Shown here piece after piece: positions 52,380-63,965 of a DNA stretch of 64,000 nt. The notes beneath the pieces are model-generated. The model was given only the letters and a program-made list of their open reading frames with translations. It did no database searches and was not told the DNA's origin. The stretch's first letter is position 1, and every line of letters begins with the position of its first letter. Origin of the DNA: Candidimonas humi (GTDB lineage: Bacteria > Pseudomonadota > Gammaproteobacteria > Burkholderiales > Burkholderiaceae_B). The stretch is from the NCBI RefSeq assembly GCF_019166065.1, contig NZ_JAHTBN010000003.1, positions 372,001 to 436,000 on the forward strand, in the 5' to 3' direction. A program made the position numbers and the translations under genes.

Positions 52380-53027
52380 ATGTCCTCACCGAATGATCCC
52401 CGCGATCCCAAGCATGACCAGCGATCGTACGGCGCGAACCAGCCCCATGCTTCCGAACAGTTCGACACTGCCGAACACATGGAAGTAAACCCGGCCGGCG
52501 AGTTGCGGGACGAGGCCGACCAGGATCTCGATGCCGCCGCGGGCGCATCCGAAGACCTCGCCTCCCTGTTGAAAAAGGCCCAGGAACAAGTCGTCCAGTA
52601 TCACGACCAGTTGCTGCGAGCCAAGGCCGAAGTCGAGAATATCCGCCGCCGTGCCCAGGACGATGTGGCCAAGGCCCGCAAGTTCGGCACGGAATCGTTC
52701 GCCGAGAGCCTGGTGCCCGTCAAGGACAGCCTGGAGGCCGCCCTGGCGCAGTCCGACCAGAGCCCCGAGGCTTGGCGCTCCGGCGTCGAGGCCACGCTGC
52801 GCCAGCTCGGCTCCGCCTTCGAGCGCAACCTGCTCAAGGAAGTGGCGCCGGCCAGCGGCGACAAGTTCGACCCGCATGTGCACCAGGCCATCTCGTCCAT
52901 ACCCGCCCCGCAGCCCGAAGGCACCGTGGTGCAGACCCTGCAAAAGGGCTACACCATCGCCGACCGCGTCCTGCGCCCCGCGCTGGTCACCGTCTCGGCC
53001 GGTCCGGCCCAGGGACAGGGGGTCTGA
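52380..53027 (+). CDS. grpE: Nucleotide exchange factor GrpE
   Basis: A 215-residue DnaK co-chaperone. It has an acidic N-terminus, then the long helix [29 protein letters not shown], and the C-terminal block [43 protein letters not shown]. It promotes ADP release from DnaK. It has its own sigma-32-like promoter. Confidence 0.97.
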   Translation: MSSPNDPRDPKHDQRSYGANQPHASEQFDTAEHMEVNPAGELRDEADQDLDAAAGASEDLASLLKKAQEQVVQYHDQLLRAKAEVENIRRRAQDDVAKARKFGTESFAESLVPVKDSLEAALAQSDQSPEAWRSGVEATLRQLGSAFERNLLKEVAPASGDKFDPHVHQAISSIPAPQPEGTVVQTLQKGYTIADRVLRPALVTVSAGPAQGQGV

Positions 53028-53029
53028 GC

Positions 53030-53566
53030 GTGTCCGCGCGGCCGCCCGGAGGACACGCTCCCTCCCATGGGGAGGATGTCGCGCAGCGACAGGAGGGCCG
53101 TCAACCGGCCGTGTCCGCGCGGCCGTCGCCGTCTGAAGCCGAGGGATTCGATCCCGGCGCGGTCTTCGACGTGTTCGGCATGCGGCCGGTCGACAGCGCC
53201 AGCTTCGACGCCCTGGTCGCCGATGCGCCGGGCGACGAGTTGCGCTGCGTGTTCATGTGGGGCAACGACTGCTACAACTGCAATGTTTTCAAGAATACCG
53301 CCCTGATGCTGCAGGATCGCATCCAGGCGCTGGGCCTGGCCTGGTATCAGGCCAATGTCTATCAGGACGAGGCCCTGGGGCGGCGTTTTGGCCTGCACGG
53401 TGTGCCGGCCTTTGTGTTCTACCGCGGCGGCAAGCGCCTGGGCCGCATTTCCGGCTGGCCGGGCCTGCCGCAGTTCAGCGCGGCCGTGCAGCGTTTGCGG
53501 GATCCGGCGGCGGCGCCACCCGTGGCGTCGACCGCGGCGCAGGCCGAACGCGCGCCACCCGGCTAG
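53030..53566 (+). CDS. Thioredoxin-like protein in the chaperone operon
   Basis: A 178-residue protein with a thioredoxin fold. The active site is C81-Y-N-C84 (WGNDCYNCNVF), an unusual CxxC; LAWYQANVYQDEALGRRFGLHGVPAFVFYRGG holds the cis-Pro. No signal peptide, so cytoplasmic. GTG 53030 lies 3 bp after the grpE stop; an in-frame GTG at 53111 repeats the same 15 bases and is an alternative start. It sits between grpE and dnaK and may handle redox-damaged clients. Confidence 0.75.
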   Translation: MSARPPGGHAPSHGEDVAQRQEGRQPAVSARPSPSEAEGFDPGAVFDVFGMRPVDSASFDALVADAPGDELRCVFMWGNDCYNCNVFKNTALMLQDRIQALGLAWYQANVYQDEALGRRFGLHGVPAFVFYRGGKRLGRISGWPGLPQFSAAVQRLRDPAAAPPVASTAAQAERAPPG

Positions 53567-53622
53567 CGGGCTGGGCGCCGGCCCTTGGGGGCGGGGCGGC
53601 CTCGAACATAGCCTCGGGCAGT

Positions 53623-53650
53623 CTTGAATTTTGTTCCACAGTCCCCACCT
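53623..53650 (+). promoter_or_regulatory. Sigma-32-like heat-shock promoter of dnaK
   Basis: CTTGAAT (53623-53629), a 13-bp spacer and CCCCACCT (53643-53650) fit the sigma-32 consensus with one mismatch in each box. It lies 57 bp before the dnaK start. Confidence 0.65.
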
Positions 53651-53707
53651 GCATAGCAATCGAGATTCATTTCCAATCATCCAAACAATTTTTCAGAGTC
53701 AAAGATC

Positions 53708-55642
<1,935 letters not shown>

Positions 55643-55755
55643 ACCCAGGCCGTGATGGCCTCAGGCCCGGTTTTTGGCGTCATGCCGAAGACCGGGCGTT
55701 CTCGTTCATAGACATAGGCGGAAGAGCGCCTTGCGCGCATTCTCCGCGAAAGCAA

Positions 55756-56868
55756 ATGGCAAAACGCGATTTTTACGAAGTATTGGGCGTGGCGAAGAAC
55801 GCCTCCGATGACGAGATAAAGAAGGCCTACCGCAAGTTGGCCATGAAATATCATCCGGATCGCAACCCTGGCAGCCGCGAGGCGGAAGAGAAGTTCAAGG
55901 AAGTCAAGGAAGCCTACGAGGTGCTTGCCGACGAGGACAAGCGCAGCGCCTACGACCGCTTCGGGCATGCCGGGGTCGATCCCAATGCCGGAGCGGGCAT
56001 GGGCGGCGCCGGCTTTGCCGAGGCCTTCGGCGACATCTTCGGCGAGATCTTCGGCGGCGGCGGTCGCCGCGGCGGCCCGCAGGTATATCGCGGCGCCGAT
56101 CTCAAGTATTCGCTGGAAATCAGCCTGGAACAGGCCGCCAGCGGCTTCGACACCGAAATCCGCGTACCCAGTTGGGAAACCTGCGAGACTTGCCACGGCA
56201 CGGGCGCCAAGCCCGGCACCCATCCCAAGACCTGCCATACCTGCGGGGGCAGCGGCACGGTGCGCATGCAGCAAGGCTTTTTCAGCGTGCAGCAGACCTG
56301 CCCGACCTGCCATGGTTCCGGCAAGGAAATCACCGATCCCTGCACGACTTGCGACGGCGTGGGCCGTACCCGCAAGAACAAGACCCTGCAGGTCAAGATC
56401 CCGGCCGGCATCGACGACGGCATGCGCATCCGCTCGTCGGGCAACGGCGAGCCCGGCGTCAATGGCGGCCCTCCGGGCGATCTGTACGTCGAAATCCATC
56501 TCAAGCCGCACGGCATTTTCCAGCGCGATGGCGAAGATCTCCATTGCGAGCTGACCATCCCGTTCACCAAGGCGGCGCTGGGCGGCGCGCTCGAGGTGCC
56601 TACGCTGTCGGGCAAGGGCGAAATCTCCATCCCCGAAGGCACCCAGACGGGCAAGACCTTCCGCCTGCGCGGCAAGGGCATACGCGGCCTGCGCGCCAGC
56701 TACCCCGGCGACCTGTACTGCCACGTTACGGTCGAGACCCCGGTGCGCCTGAGCGACGAGCAGAAGAAGCTGCTGCGCCAGTTCGAGTCTTCGCTGGCGC
56801 AGGGCGGCGAGAAGCATTCGCCCAAGAGCGAGTCCTGGACGGACAAGGTCAAGAGTTTCTTTTCCTGA
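55756..56868 (+). CDS. dnaJ: Co-chaperone DnaJ (Hsp40)
   Basis: A 370-residue type I J protein. H33-P34-D35 is the J-domain motif; a Gly/Phe-rich linker ([17 protein letters not shown]) follows, then four CxxCxGxG zinc repeats ([32 protein letters not shown]). It lies 113 bp after dnaK and stimulates its ATPase. Confidence 0.98.
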   Translation: MAKRDFYEVLGVAKNASDDEIKKAYRKLAMKYHPDRNPGSREAEEKFKEVKEAYEVLADEDKRSAYDRFGHAGVDPNAGAGMGGAGFAEAFGDIFGEIFGGGGRRGGPQVYRGADLKYSLEISLEQAASGFDTEIRVPSWETCETCHGTGAKPGTHPKTCHTCGGSGTVRMQQGFFSVQQTCPTCHGSGKEITDPCTTCDGVGRTRKNKTLQVKIPAGIDDGMRIRSSGNGEPGVNGGPPGDLYVEIHLKPHGIFQRDGEDLHCELTIPFTKAALGGALEVPTLSGKGEISIPEGTQTGKTFRLRGKGIRGLRASYPGDLYCHVTVETPVRLSDEQKKLLRQFESSLAQGGEKHSPKSESWTDKVKSFFS

Positions 56869-56924
56869 CGGACGGGCCGGACCCGGGTTCGGGCCCGGTT
56901 TCTTATCCCGCAAGACCAAGTGGT

Positions 56925-56954
56925 ACCGGCCGCCTCGTGCGGCCGGTTTGTTTT
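56925..56954 (+). terminator. Terminator of the dnaK-dnaJ block
   Basis: ACCGGCCGC (56925-56933), loop CTCGT, GCGGCCGGT (56939-56947), then TTGTTTT. A weaker hairpin lies at about 56880-56900. Confidence 0.75.
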
Positions 56955-57040
56955 GTCGGCAATGCCGGCGGTTCGCGTCGCCGGCGGTTCGTGGCCAGGC
57001 CGGTTTGTCCCGGCCGCGGGCTTGGGTCCGCGGCTTCGTC

Positions 57041-60034
57041 CTAGCGCAGCTCGGCCGCTTGCCTGGCCTGCATTTCGGCTGCATCGGCGTTGGCCGCCGC
57101 CTTGGGCGCCGGCGCGACCGGGTGGGCCGGGGTGGCGCCTTCGGCCAGGCGTTTCTCGTCGGCCGCCAGGGCCGAGCTGAAATCCGCCGGCTTGAGCACC
57201 GCGCGCAGCGCGGCGTTGACGTCGGCCGCCGTCAGTGCCGCCAGCTTGTCGTCTTGCTGCTGAGACCAGGTGAAGTTGCGGCCTTCGTCCATGTAGTCGA
57301 TCCAGGCGTCGGCCAGCGAGCCGTCCTGTGCACGCCCAAGCTTGCGGAAGTTGAGAATCGCGTGCACGGCTTCTTTCACCTCTTGATCGGTGTAGCCGTC
57401 GCGCAGCGCCCGCGCCAGTTCTTCGTGCACTGCCTGCTGCACGCGGCGCGCGTTCTGCGGCGCCTGGATGGCATAGATCGTCCAGTCGCCCGAGGCCTCG
57501 TGCGAAGACACGCTCAGCCGGCTGTGCACGTCATAGGACAGCCCTTCCTGGACGCGCACCCGGTTCCATAGCCGCGAATTGCCCGACCCGCCCAGCAGGT
57601 AATTGGCCACATACAGCGCCACATAGCGCGGATCGGTGTCCTGCATCTCGATGGGCAGGTCGGCCAGGTAGAAGGAGTTTGCCTTGTCGGGCGTGTCGAT
57701 CAGGAATTCCTTGGGCGCCACGGCGCGGTACGGATCGGCCAGGCGGGTGTACGGAGGCGCCTTGCGCCAGCCTTGCAGCGCCTGCGTCAGCGCCTGTTTC
57801 ACGGCTTGCGCGTCGAAGTCGCCCACCGCCGAGAATTCGATATCGCCGGCTCCGTAGAACTGATTGTGGAAGTCCACGAGGTCCTGGCGTTTCAAGGCCT
57901 GTATCCGCGCCAGCGCCTCGGCAAAAGTCGGGGTGTAGCGGATGTCGTCGCTGGGCCACGGGTTCATATAGCGCGCCAGCGTGCGCGAGGCCAGCGCCGT
58001 CGGGTCCGACTGCGCATCGCTGATGGTGCTGGCCATCTCGCGCTGGAATTCCCCCAGTTCCTTGTCGGGGAAGCTGGCGTGGCGCACCATGTCCATCACC
58101 AGCGCGATCACTTGCGGCAGGTGTTCGCGAGTGGTGCTGAGGCTGGCGGCCACGGTGCCGCCCGAGCCGTCGAAATTGACGTTGGCCTGCAGTGCGGTCA
58201 GCTTGTCGTCGATCTGCTGGCGCGTCAGCTTATCGGTGCCGCGGTCGAGCAGCGCCGCCACGGCATTGGCGGCCGTGCGTTTGCCCTTGAGCGTGTCGGC
58301 GTTGCCGAAGCGGATCAACAGCCGCGCCTCTACCAGGCCGCCGCGCGTCGCCTTGGGCAGCAGCGCCAGCTTCACATCGCCGTTGGCCAGCTTCAGCGTG
58401 CTGAGCTGCGTGCTGGCGTCTATGTGCGCCGGCGTCGGGTCGAAGGCCGCGGTGGCTGTCGGCACCGGCTTGCCTTTGTAGTGCTTGAACAAGGCTGCCA
58501 GGTCGACCTTGGCGGGCTCGGGCGCGCGCTCGGGCTTGGCGGTAGGAATATACAAGCCGTCGGTGCGATTGCTGCGCACCAGGTAGGCCTGGGTCACGTG
58601 CTGCACGTCGGCCAGCGTGGCCTGTTGCACCCGGTCGCGCTGCAGGAAGAACAGCCGCCAGTCGCCCGCGGCCGAAGCTTCGGACAGTGCGTCCGCCATA
58701 CTGGCCGGATCGGCGTAGACCTGCTGCCATCCGGTCAGCCATTGGTTCTTGATGCGCGACAGGTCTTCCTCGGTGAAGGGATGCTGCGCCACCGATTCCA
58801 GGGTCTGGTTCAGCACCTGCAGCGCCCGCTGCTGGTCCATGCCCTTGTCGAGCTGGGCGCCGAACATGGCGTAGCCCGGCTGCAGCCGCGCCGCGGTGTA
58901 GCCGAACACGCCGCTGGCCAGGTTTTGCCCAACCAGGGCGTGATACAGCGGCCCCGAGGGCGTATCAGCCAGCATCGATACACCCAGGTCCAGCGGGGTG
59001 TAGTCCGCGCTGGCGGCTTGCGGTATGTGATACATGGCGGCCACCAGTGGGCTGCCGCCATGACGCCGCAGCACCACCTCGCGCTCGCCGTCCTGCACCG
59101 GCTCGACCGTATATTCGGGCGGCAGCACGCGCGTGGGCCGGGGGATCTTGCCAAAGGCCGCGGCAATGGTGCGCAGGGTAGCCTGCGGATCGAATTTGCC
59201 CGACACGATCAGCACCGCGTTGTCGGGTTGGTAATACTCTTTATAGAAGGCCCGCAACTGGCCGATGTCGACGTTTTCCACGTCCGAGCGCGCGCCGATA
59301 GTAGCGTGGCCATAGTTGTGCCACTGGTAGGCCGTGGCCTGCATTTTCTGGGTCAGGATCTGGAAAGGATTGTTCTCGCCGCTTTCCATCTCGTTGCGTA
59401 CCACCGTCATTTCGGAGTCCAGGTCGCTTTTGGATATGAGCGCGTTCTCCATGGCGTCGGCCTGCCAGTCCAGGAACCACGACAGCGTCTTGGGGTTGGC
59501 GGCAAAGCTGGCGTAGAAATTGGTGCGGTCGCTGGTGGTCGAGCCATTGGCGCGCAGCCCGCGCTGCGAGAAGGCCGCCAGGGCGTTGTGCAGTTTGGGC
59601 GTGCCGCGGAACAGCATGTGTTCGAGCAGGTGCGCCATGCCGGTCTGGCCGTAGTTTTCCTGGCGCGCGCCCACCAGATAGGTCATGTTCACCGTGGTGG
59701 TGGGCTTGGAATCGTCGGGCGAGAGCAGCACCCGCAAGCCATTGTTCAGAGTGTACTGGCTGACGCCTTCGACCGAGGGCCCTGCAGAGATCCCTGCCGG
59801 AAGGGCGAGGGGCGCGCCGGAGGTGGCGTGCGGGGCGGGGGCTGCCGCGGCGGCCGTGCCGGCGCCGGCATTTGTTGCGCCGGGTGCGGAAACGGAAGCG
59901 CCGGACGTGGCCGCCGGAGCCTGGGGGGCGGAAGCCGCGGCGCCGCTGCTGGCTGCACCCGCCGGGCCCGCGGCCAGCAGCCCGGCCAGCAGCAATCCCA
60001 GATACGATACAGTCCTGTGGGTAAATGTAGTCAT
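57041..60034 (-). CDS. M16 (pitrilysin) family metallopeptidase, fused double unit
   Basis: A 997-residue protein with a signal peptide (SYLGLLLAGLLAAGPAGA) and an Ala/Pro/Ser-rich linker. The first M16 unit has H135-LLE138-H139 (HxxEH zinc site) and a Glu further along (VRNEMESGENNP). The second unit (from about residue 500) has no HxxEH, so it is the structural partner, as in other fused M16 proteins. The predicted location is the periplasm or cell surface. Confidence 0.94.
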   Translation of the reverse strand: MTTFTHRTVSYLGLLLAGLLAAGPAGAASSGAAASAPQAPAATSGASVSAPGATNAGAGTAAAAAPAPHATSGAPLALPAGISAGPSVEGVSQYTLNNGLRVLLSPDDSKPTTTVNMTYLVGARQENYGQTGMAHLLEHMLFRGTPKLHNALAAFSQRGLRANGSTTSDRTNFYASFAANPKTLSWFLDWQADAMENALISKSDLDSEMTVVRNEMESGENNPFQILTQKMQATAYQWHNYGHATIGARSDVENVDIGQLRAFYKEYYQPDNAVLIVSGKFDPQATLRTIAAAFGKIPRPTRVLPPEYTVEPVQDGEREVVLRRHGGSPLVAAMYHIPQAASADYTPLDLGVSMLADTPSGPLYHALVGQNLASGVFGYTAARLQPGYAMFGAQLDKGMDQQRALQVLNQTLESVAQHPFTEEDLSRIKNQWLTGWQQVYADPASMADALSEASAAGDWRLFFLQRDRVQQATLADVQHVTQAYLVRSNRTDGLYIPTAKPERAPEPAKVDLAALFKHYKGKPVPTATAAFDPTPAHIDASTQLSTLKLANGDVKLALLPKATRGGLVEARLLIRFGNADTLKGKRTAANAVAALLDRGTDKLTRQQIDDKLTALQANVNFDGSGGTVAASLSTTREHLPQVIALVMDMVRHASFPDKELGEFQREMASTISDAQSDPTALASRTLARYMNPWPSDDIRYTPTFAEALARIQALKRQDLVDFHNQFYGAGDIEFSAVGDFDAQAVKQALTQALQGWRKAPPYTRLADPYRAVAPKEFLIDTPDKANSFYLADLPIEMQDTDPRYVALYVANYLLGGSGNSRLWNRVRVQEGLSYDVHSRLSVSSHEASGDWTIYAIQAPQNARRVQQAVHEELARALRDGYTDQEVKEAVHAILNFRKLGRAQDGSLADAWIDYMDEGRNFTWSQQQDDKLAALTAADVNAALRAVLKPADFSSALAADEKRLAEGATPAHPVAPAPKAAANADAAEMQARQAAELR

Positions 60035-60146
60035 GGGTTCGAATCCGTGTGGGGGCCTGCTAGGCCGAAGGCGGCCGTATCGCGGCCATCGTCACGCTGA
60101 GACCGCGATAAGCGAGACAAGTTCTGCATGCCGGTGGCGGCCTGCC

Positions 60147-61319
60147 TCATTTGGAAAGATATTGCATGGCACGCACCAGGCCGTCCACGGTCACCCCGTA
60201 CATATGGCCGTGCATGATTTGCTGGATGATGTCGATCGACTGGCGATACTGCCAATAGCCTTCGGGCTCGGGATTGAGCCAGGCCGCCCGGGGCCAGTTG
60301 TCCAGCAGCCGCTGCAGCCAGGTGGCGCCCGGTTCCTTGTTGTTGTGTTCCACCGAGCCGCCCGGGTGCACGATTTCATAGGGGCTCATGGTGGCGTCGC
60401 CCACGATCACCAGCCGCCAGTCGTCGTTGTACTTGCGCAGCACGTCCCAGGTGTCGAAGCGTTCGGTATGGCGCCGCCTGTTGTCGCGCCACAGGAATTC
60501 ATACGGGCAATTATGGAAGTAATACACCTCCAGGTGCCGGAATTCGCCGCGTGCGGCTGAGAACAGCTCTTCGACGCGCGCCACGTGGTCGTCCATGCTG
60601 CCGCCTACGTCCAGCAGCATCAGCACCTTGACGGTATTGTGGCGTTCCGGAACCATTTGCAGGTCCAGCCAGCCGGCGTTCCTGGCCGTGCTGCGGATGG
60701 TGTGGTCCAGGTCGAGTTCCAGTTCTGCGCCTTCGCGCGCAAAGTGGCGCAGGCGCCGCAGCGCCATCTTGAAGTTGCGCGTGCCCAATTCCTGCTGGTC
60801 GTCGTAGTCGCGGAACTCGCGTTTTTCCCAGACCTTGACCGCCGTGCGGTTGCCGGCCGATGGGCCGCCCAGGCGTATGCCTTCCGGGTGATAGCCGCCG
60901 TGGCCGAAGGGCGACGAGCCGCCCGTGCCTATCCATTTGTTGCCGCCGGCATGGCGTTCGTTCTGTTCCTGCAGCCGCTCGCGGAACATCTGCATGAGCT
61001 TGTCCCAGCCGTGCTTTTGCAGCGCTGCTTTTTCTTCAGGGCTGAGATGTTTCTGGAACTGCTTGATCAGCCAGTCCAGAGGGATTTCCTTGTCTGCCGG
61101 AAAGGCTGCGGCGATCTTGTCGTAGAAGCTGGCGAAGGCCCGGTCGTAGCGGTCGAACAGGGTTTCGTCCTTGACCAGGGTCATGCGCGCAACGTGGTAG
61201 AAATCTTCCAGCGTGGGCGGCATGACGCCGGCGCGCAGGGTGTCCAGCAGCGTCAGGTATTCCTGCACGGAAACAGGCAGCTTGTGCGCGCGCAGATGGT
61301 AGAAAAAATCGGTCAGCAT
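60147..61319 (-). CDS. VWA-domain protein (CoxE-like)
   Basis: A 390-residue protein. Its C-terminal VWA domain has the degenerate MIDAS D237-VGGS-M (usually DxSxS), and GDATMSPYEI further on. The N-terminal part is helical with no known domain. It follows a MoxR ATPase (58-bp gap), the standard AAA/VWA pair that remodels or inserts cofactors in other proteins. The client is unknown. Confidence 0.9.
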   Translation of the reverse strand: MLTDFFYHLRAHKLPVSVQEYLTLLDTLRAGVMPPTLEDFYHVARMTLVKDETLFDRYDRAFASFYDKIAAAFPADKEIPLDWLIKQFQKHLSPEEKAALQKHGWDKLMQMFRERLQEQNERHAGGNKWIGTGGSSPFGHGGYHPEGIRLGGPSAGNRTAVKVWEKREFRDYDDQQELGTRNFKMALRRLRHFAREGAELELDLDHTIRSTARNAGWLDLQMVPERHNTVKVLMLLDVGGSMDDHVARVEELFSAARGEFRHLEVYYFHNCPYEFLWRDNRRRHTERFDTWDVLRKYNDDWRLVIVGDATMSPYEIVHPGGSVEHNNKEPGATWLQRLLDNWPRAAWLNPEPEGYWQYRQSIDIIQQIMHGHMYGVTVDGLVRAMQYLSK

Positions 61320-61377
61320 GGCGTGTGCGGCAGGGGCGAAGGCGGGGCCAATGGCCTGGACGGGAGCGCGCGGCGCC

Positions 61378-62247
61378 TCAGCGCCGCTGGCCGGCGCGGG
61401 TCATCGCCGCCAGGCGCCGCAGCAGCGACAGGTCCTGCTCGTTCTTGAGCAGCGCGCCGGCCAGTACCGGCAGCTCGCCGTCGCCGCCGAGTTCGCGCGC
61501 ATCTATGGATTCGTTCATCAGCAGGCGCAGCCAGTCCAGGAATTCCGAGGTCGACGGCTTCTTCTTCAGGCCCGGCGCCTCGCGCAGCGAAAAGAAGGTG
61601 TCCAGTGCTGCCGAGAGCACGTCCTGCGCCAGGGTGGGATAGTGCACATCGACGATGCGGCGCATCGTGTCGCGGTCCGGGAAGCTGATGTAATGGAAGA
61701 AGCAGCGGCGCAGGAAGGCGTCGGGCAGGTCTTTTTCGTTGTTCGAGGTGATGATGATAAGCGGGCGATGCTTGGCCTGTATGGTCTGGCGGGTTTCATA
61801 GACATGGAATTCCATGCGGTCCAGCTCGCGCAGCAGATCGTTGGGGAACTCGATATCGGCCTTGTCGATTTCGTCGATCAGCATCACCACCGGCTCGTCG
61901 GACTCGAAGGCGCGCCACAGCACACCCTTGACGATGTAGTTGCCGATATCGCGCACCTTCTCGTCGCCCAGTTGGGAATCGCGCAGGCGCGATACTGCGT
62001 CATATTCGTACAGGCCCTGGTGCGCCTTGGTGGTGGACTTGATATGCCATTGCAGCAGCGGCCGGCCCAGGGCCGCGGCCACTTCCTCGGCCAGCATGGT
62101 CTTGCCGGTGCCCGGCTCGCCCTTGATGAGCAGCGGGCGCTGCAGGGCGAGGGCGGCGTTGACCGCCATTTTCAGGCCGTCGGTGGCGACATAGCGCTCG
62201 GTGCCGTTGAAGCGTTCGGAAGGGAAAGCAGTTGCGGGTGAAGTCAT
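61378..62247 (-). CDS. MoxR family AAA ATPase
   Basis: A 289-residue ATPase. GEPGTGKT (43-50) is Walker A, VVMLIDEIDKAD is Walker B, SNNEKDLPDAFLRRCFFHYISFPD holds sensor 1 and the Arg finger. It works with the VWA partner downstream to activate a metalloenzyme or complex. Confidence 0.95.
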   Translation of the reverse strand: MTSPATAFPSERFNGTERYVATDGLKMAVNAALALQRPLLIKGEPGTGKTMLAEEVAAALGRPLLQWHIKSTTKAHQGLYEYDAVSRLRDSQLGDEKVRDIGNYIVKGVLWRAFESDEPVVMLIDEIDKADIEFPNDLLRELDRMEFHVYETRQTIQAKHRPLIIITSNNEKDLPDAFLRRCFFHYISFPDRDTMRRIVDVHYPTLAQDVLSAALDTFFSLREAPGLKKKPSTSEFLDWLRLLMNESIDARELGGDGELPVLAGALLKNEQDLSLLRRLAAMTRAGQRR

Positions 62248-62474
62248 AATCTGGGTCCGTGTCTATGGGCCGTACCTGGGGCTGAACCGGCGGCTCGAAT
62301 CTGCCGCGCCGGCGGCCGGATCGGCTTGTTTCGAGCCGCCTCGACGCCGGAATCGGCGGCGCTTGTCGCGTCGATTCCTGGATAGGGTCCTGCAATTATC
62401 GTACAATCCACGAGTTTATCGGTCAGCGGTATGTTGCCGGCTTAATTCATTTACTGCCAAATACAAGAGCTATC

Positions 62475-62828
62475 ATGAAGTTGCGAACACCTATGATGCG
62501 CACTCTGGCTGCGCTAGCCGTAACGGCTTCCTGTGCAATCGCCGGCCAAGCCTGGGCCGCCGATGCCGCGCCCACCGGCAACGCCAAGGCTGCCCTCGAC
62601 AAGACCTCGATGTGCATCGGCTGTCATGGTATTCCCGACTACAAGGCAGCTTTCCCCGAGGTGTACCACGTTCCCAAGATCGCTGGCCAGAACGCGCAAT
62701 ACATTATTGCCGCGCTCAAGGAATATGCCAGCGGGGCCCGTACTTTCCCCACCATGGAAGCCATCGCCAAGAGCCTGTCGCCGCAGGACATGGCCGATCT
62801 GGCCGCACATTATTCCAGCCTGAAATAA
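62475..62828 (+). CDS. Class I c-type cytochrome (single heme)
   Basis: A 117-residue periplasmic protein with a signal peptide (AALAVTASCAIAGQAWA) and one heme motif C47-IG-C50-H51. A Met in FPTMEAIA is the likely sixth ligand. It precedes another cytochrome by 13 bp, so both are electron carriers of one operon. Confidence 0.93.
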   Translation: MKLRTPMMRTLAALAVTASCAIAGQAWAADAAPTGNAKAALDKTSMCIGCHGIPDYKAAFPEVYHVPKIAGQNAQYIIAALKEYASGARTFPTMEAIAKSLSPQDMADLAAHYSSLK

Positions 62829-62841
62829 CCGGGGGCCTCTC

Positions 62842-63207
62842 ATGAAGAAAACCACGATCGCCCTGGCGGGCGCATTCCTTTTTGCCGCCGGCTCGATGAT
62901 GGCCCAGGCGGCCGATATTGCGGCCGGCCAGGCCGCGTTCAAGAAGTTCACCTGCGCCTCGTGCCATGGAGCCGACGCCAAGACGCCGATCAACCCGGCG
63001 TATCCGATCCTGGCCGGCCAGCACGCGGACTACCTGCGCCACGCCCTGAGCGCCTACCAGCGCGGCCAGAAGGGCGCGCCGGCCACCGCCAACATCCGCA
63101 AGAACCCCATCATGGGCGCCATGGCGGCGCAACTGAAGCCGGCCGATATCGAGAATATCGCGGCCTATCTGGCCAGCCTGCCCTCGCCCCTGTCGACGCA
63201 GGAATAA
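62842..63207 (+). CDS. Class I c-type cytochrome (single heme)
   Basis: A 121-residue periplasmic protein with a signal peptide (ALAGAFLFAAGSMMAQA) and heme motif C38-AS-C41-H42. NPIMGAMAAQL provides the Met ligand; this resembles cytochrome c4/c5-type domains split over two genes. A terminator follows at 63238. Confidence 0.93.
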   Translation: MKKTTIALAGAFLFAAGSMMAQAADIAAGQAAFKKFTCASCHGADAKTPINPAYPILAGQHADYLRHALSAYQRGQKGAPATANIRKNPIMGAMAAQLKPADIENIAAYLASLPSPLSTQE

Positions 63208-63237
63208 GCGGGTCGCGTAGACCGGGCCGCGCGAGTC

Positions 63238-63276
63238 AGAGAGCCCTGCCTGGAAAGGCAGGGCTCTCTGTTTTTT
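63238..63276 (+). terminator. Strong intrinsic terminator
   Basis: AGAGAGCCCTGCC (63238-63250), loop TGGAAA, GGCAGGGCTCTCT (63257-63269), then GTTTTTT. A 13-bp perfect stem between the cytochrome operon and the convergent DUF1841 gene. Confidence 0.9.
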
Positions 63277-63292
63277 ATAGCGGCCGAGCCGG

Positions 63293-63721
63293 CTAGCGCC
63301 GCGTCGCTCGCTGCAGGATCAATGCCACATAGGCCTCGTTGTCGAAAGGCTTGCCCAGGCGCTGCGCTTCCCACACCACTTGCCCCAGGCATTCCATGAT
63401 TTCGTGGGCGGCTTCGTGCGCGTCGCGCGTGGCCAGCAATTGCTGGTGGGCCGCCTTGATGCCCGGGGGCTGGTCGATGGACAGTTGTTCGCTGATGGCC
63501 AGGTGCATCGACAAATGCAGGAACGGATTGGTGCGCCCTTGCTCGACGCTGTAGTCCGTCTCGAGCGCCTGCGGGTTTTCGAGGTCGGCATGGTATTCGG
63601 GGTGCAGCAGGATCCAGTCCAGCGCCATGGCCTCGAGCGGGCTGAGGATTTCCCCCGATTTGTGCTTGCGCCAGGTTTCCGTGAAGAACTGCCGGACCTG
63701 TTCGCGAGACGGATTGAACAT
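63293..63721 (-). CDS. DUF1841 family protein
   Basis: A 142-residue protein of a betaproteobacterial family of unknown function. FNPSREQVRQFFTETWRKHKSGEILSPLEAMALDWILLHPEYH is the family start and QPPGIKAAHQQLLA the middle block. It is convergent with the cytochromes. Confidence 0.92.
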   Translation of the reverse strand: MFNPSREQVRQFFTETWRKHKSGEILSPLEAMALDWILLHPEYHADLENPQALETDYSVEQGRTNPFLHLSMHLAISEQLSIDQPPGIKAAHQQLLATRDAHEAAHEIMECLGQVVWEAQRLGKPFDNEAYVALILQRATRR

Positions 63722-63965
63722 GCAACACCTGCGCCATTGAAAACACCATTTTAGCCCCGGGGCCGCCGGGCCCGGCCCCCCCCCGCCAGGCTACCCTCCG
63801 GGCTTCCTCTGGGCTTCCTTTGGGCCCTTGGCGGGGCCGAAGAGCCCGCGGGTTTCAATCCCCGCCGCATTTAGGCTAAACTAGCACTCTTATATAAGAC
63901 CTGCCGGATCGCAGCGGCGCGGCTGCTTGCGCGCCGCGGTATTGCGTCCGCCCAGGCTCAGTCAA
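63722..63965. other. Intergenic region before the last gene
   Basis: Carries a short C8 tract (63777-63784) about 55 bp upstream of the DUF1841 start and an AT-rich patch (63870-63900) that probably holds a promoter for the gene starting at 63966. No gene visible. Confidence 0.4.

Noticed and set aside
57773..60100. Long plus-strand open frame opposite the M16 peptidase
   Set aside because: Same reason: the M16 protein is on the other strand with all its motifs.
63777..63784. C8 tract as a phase-variation switch
   Set aside because: Eight bases is short compared with known Bordetella fim/bvg tracts, and it is not placed between promoter boxes that I can identify.
63870..63900. CIRCE-like half site (CTAGCACTC) near the end of the window
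   Set aside because: The second half GAGTGCTAA is missing at the proper spacing, so it is not a CIRCE element.
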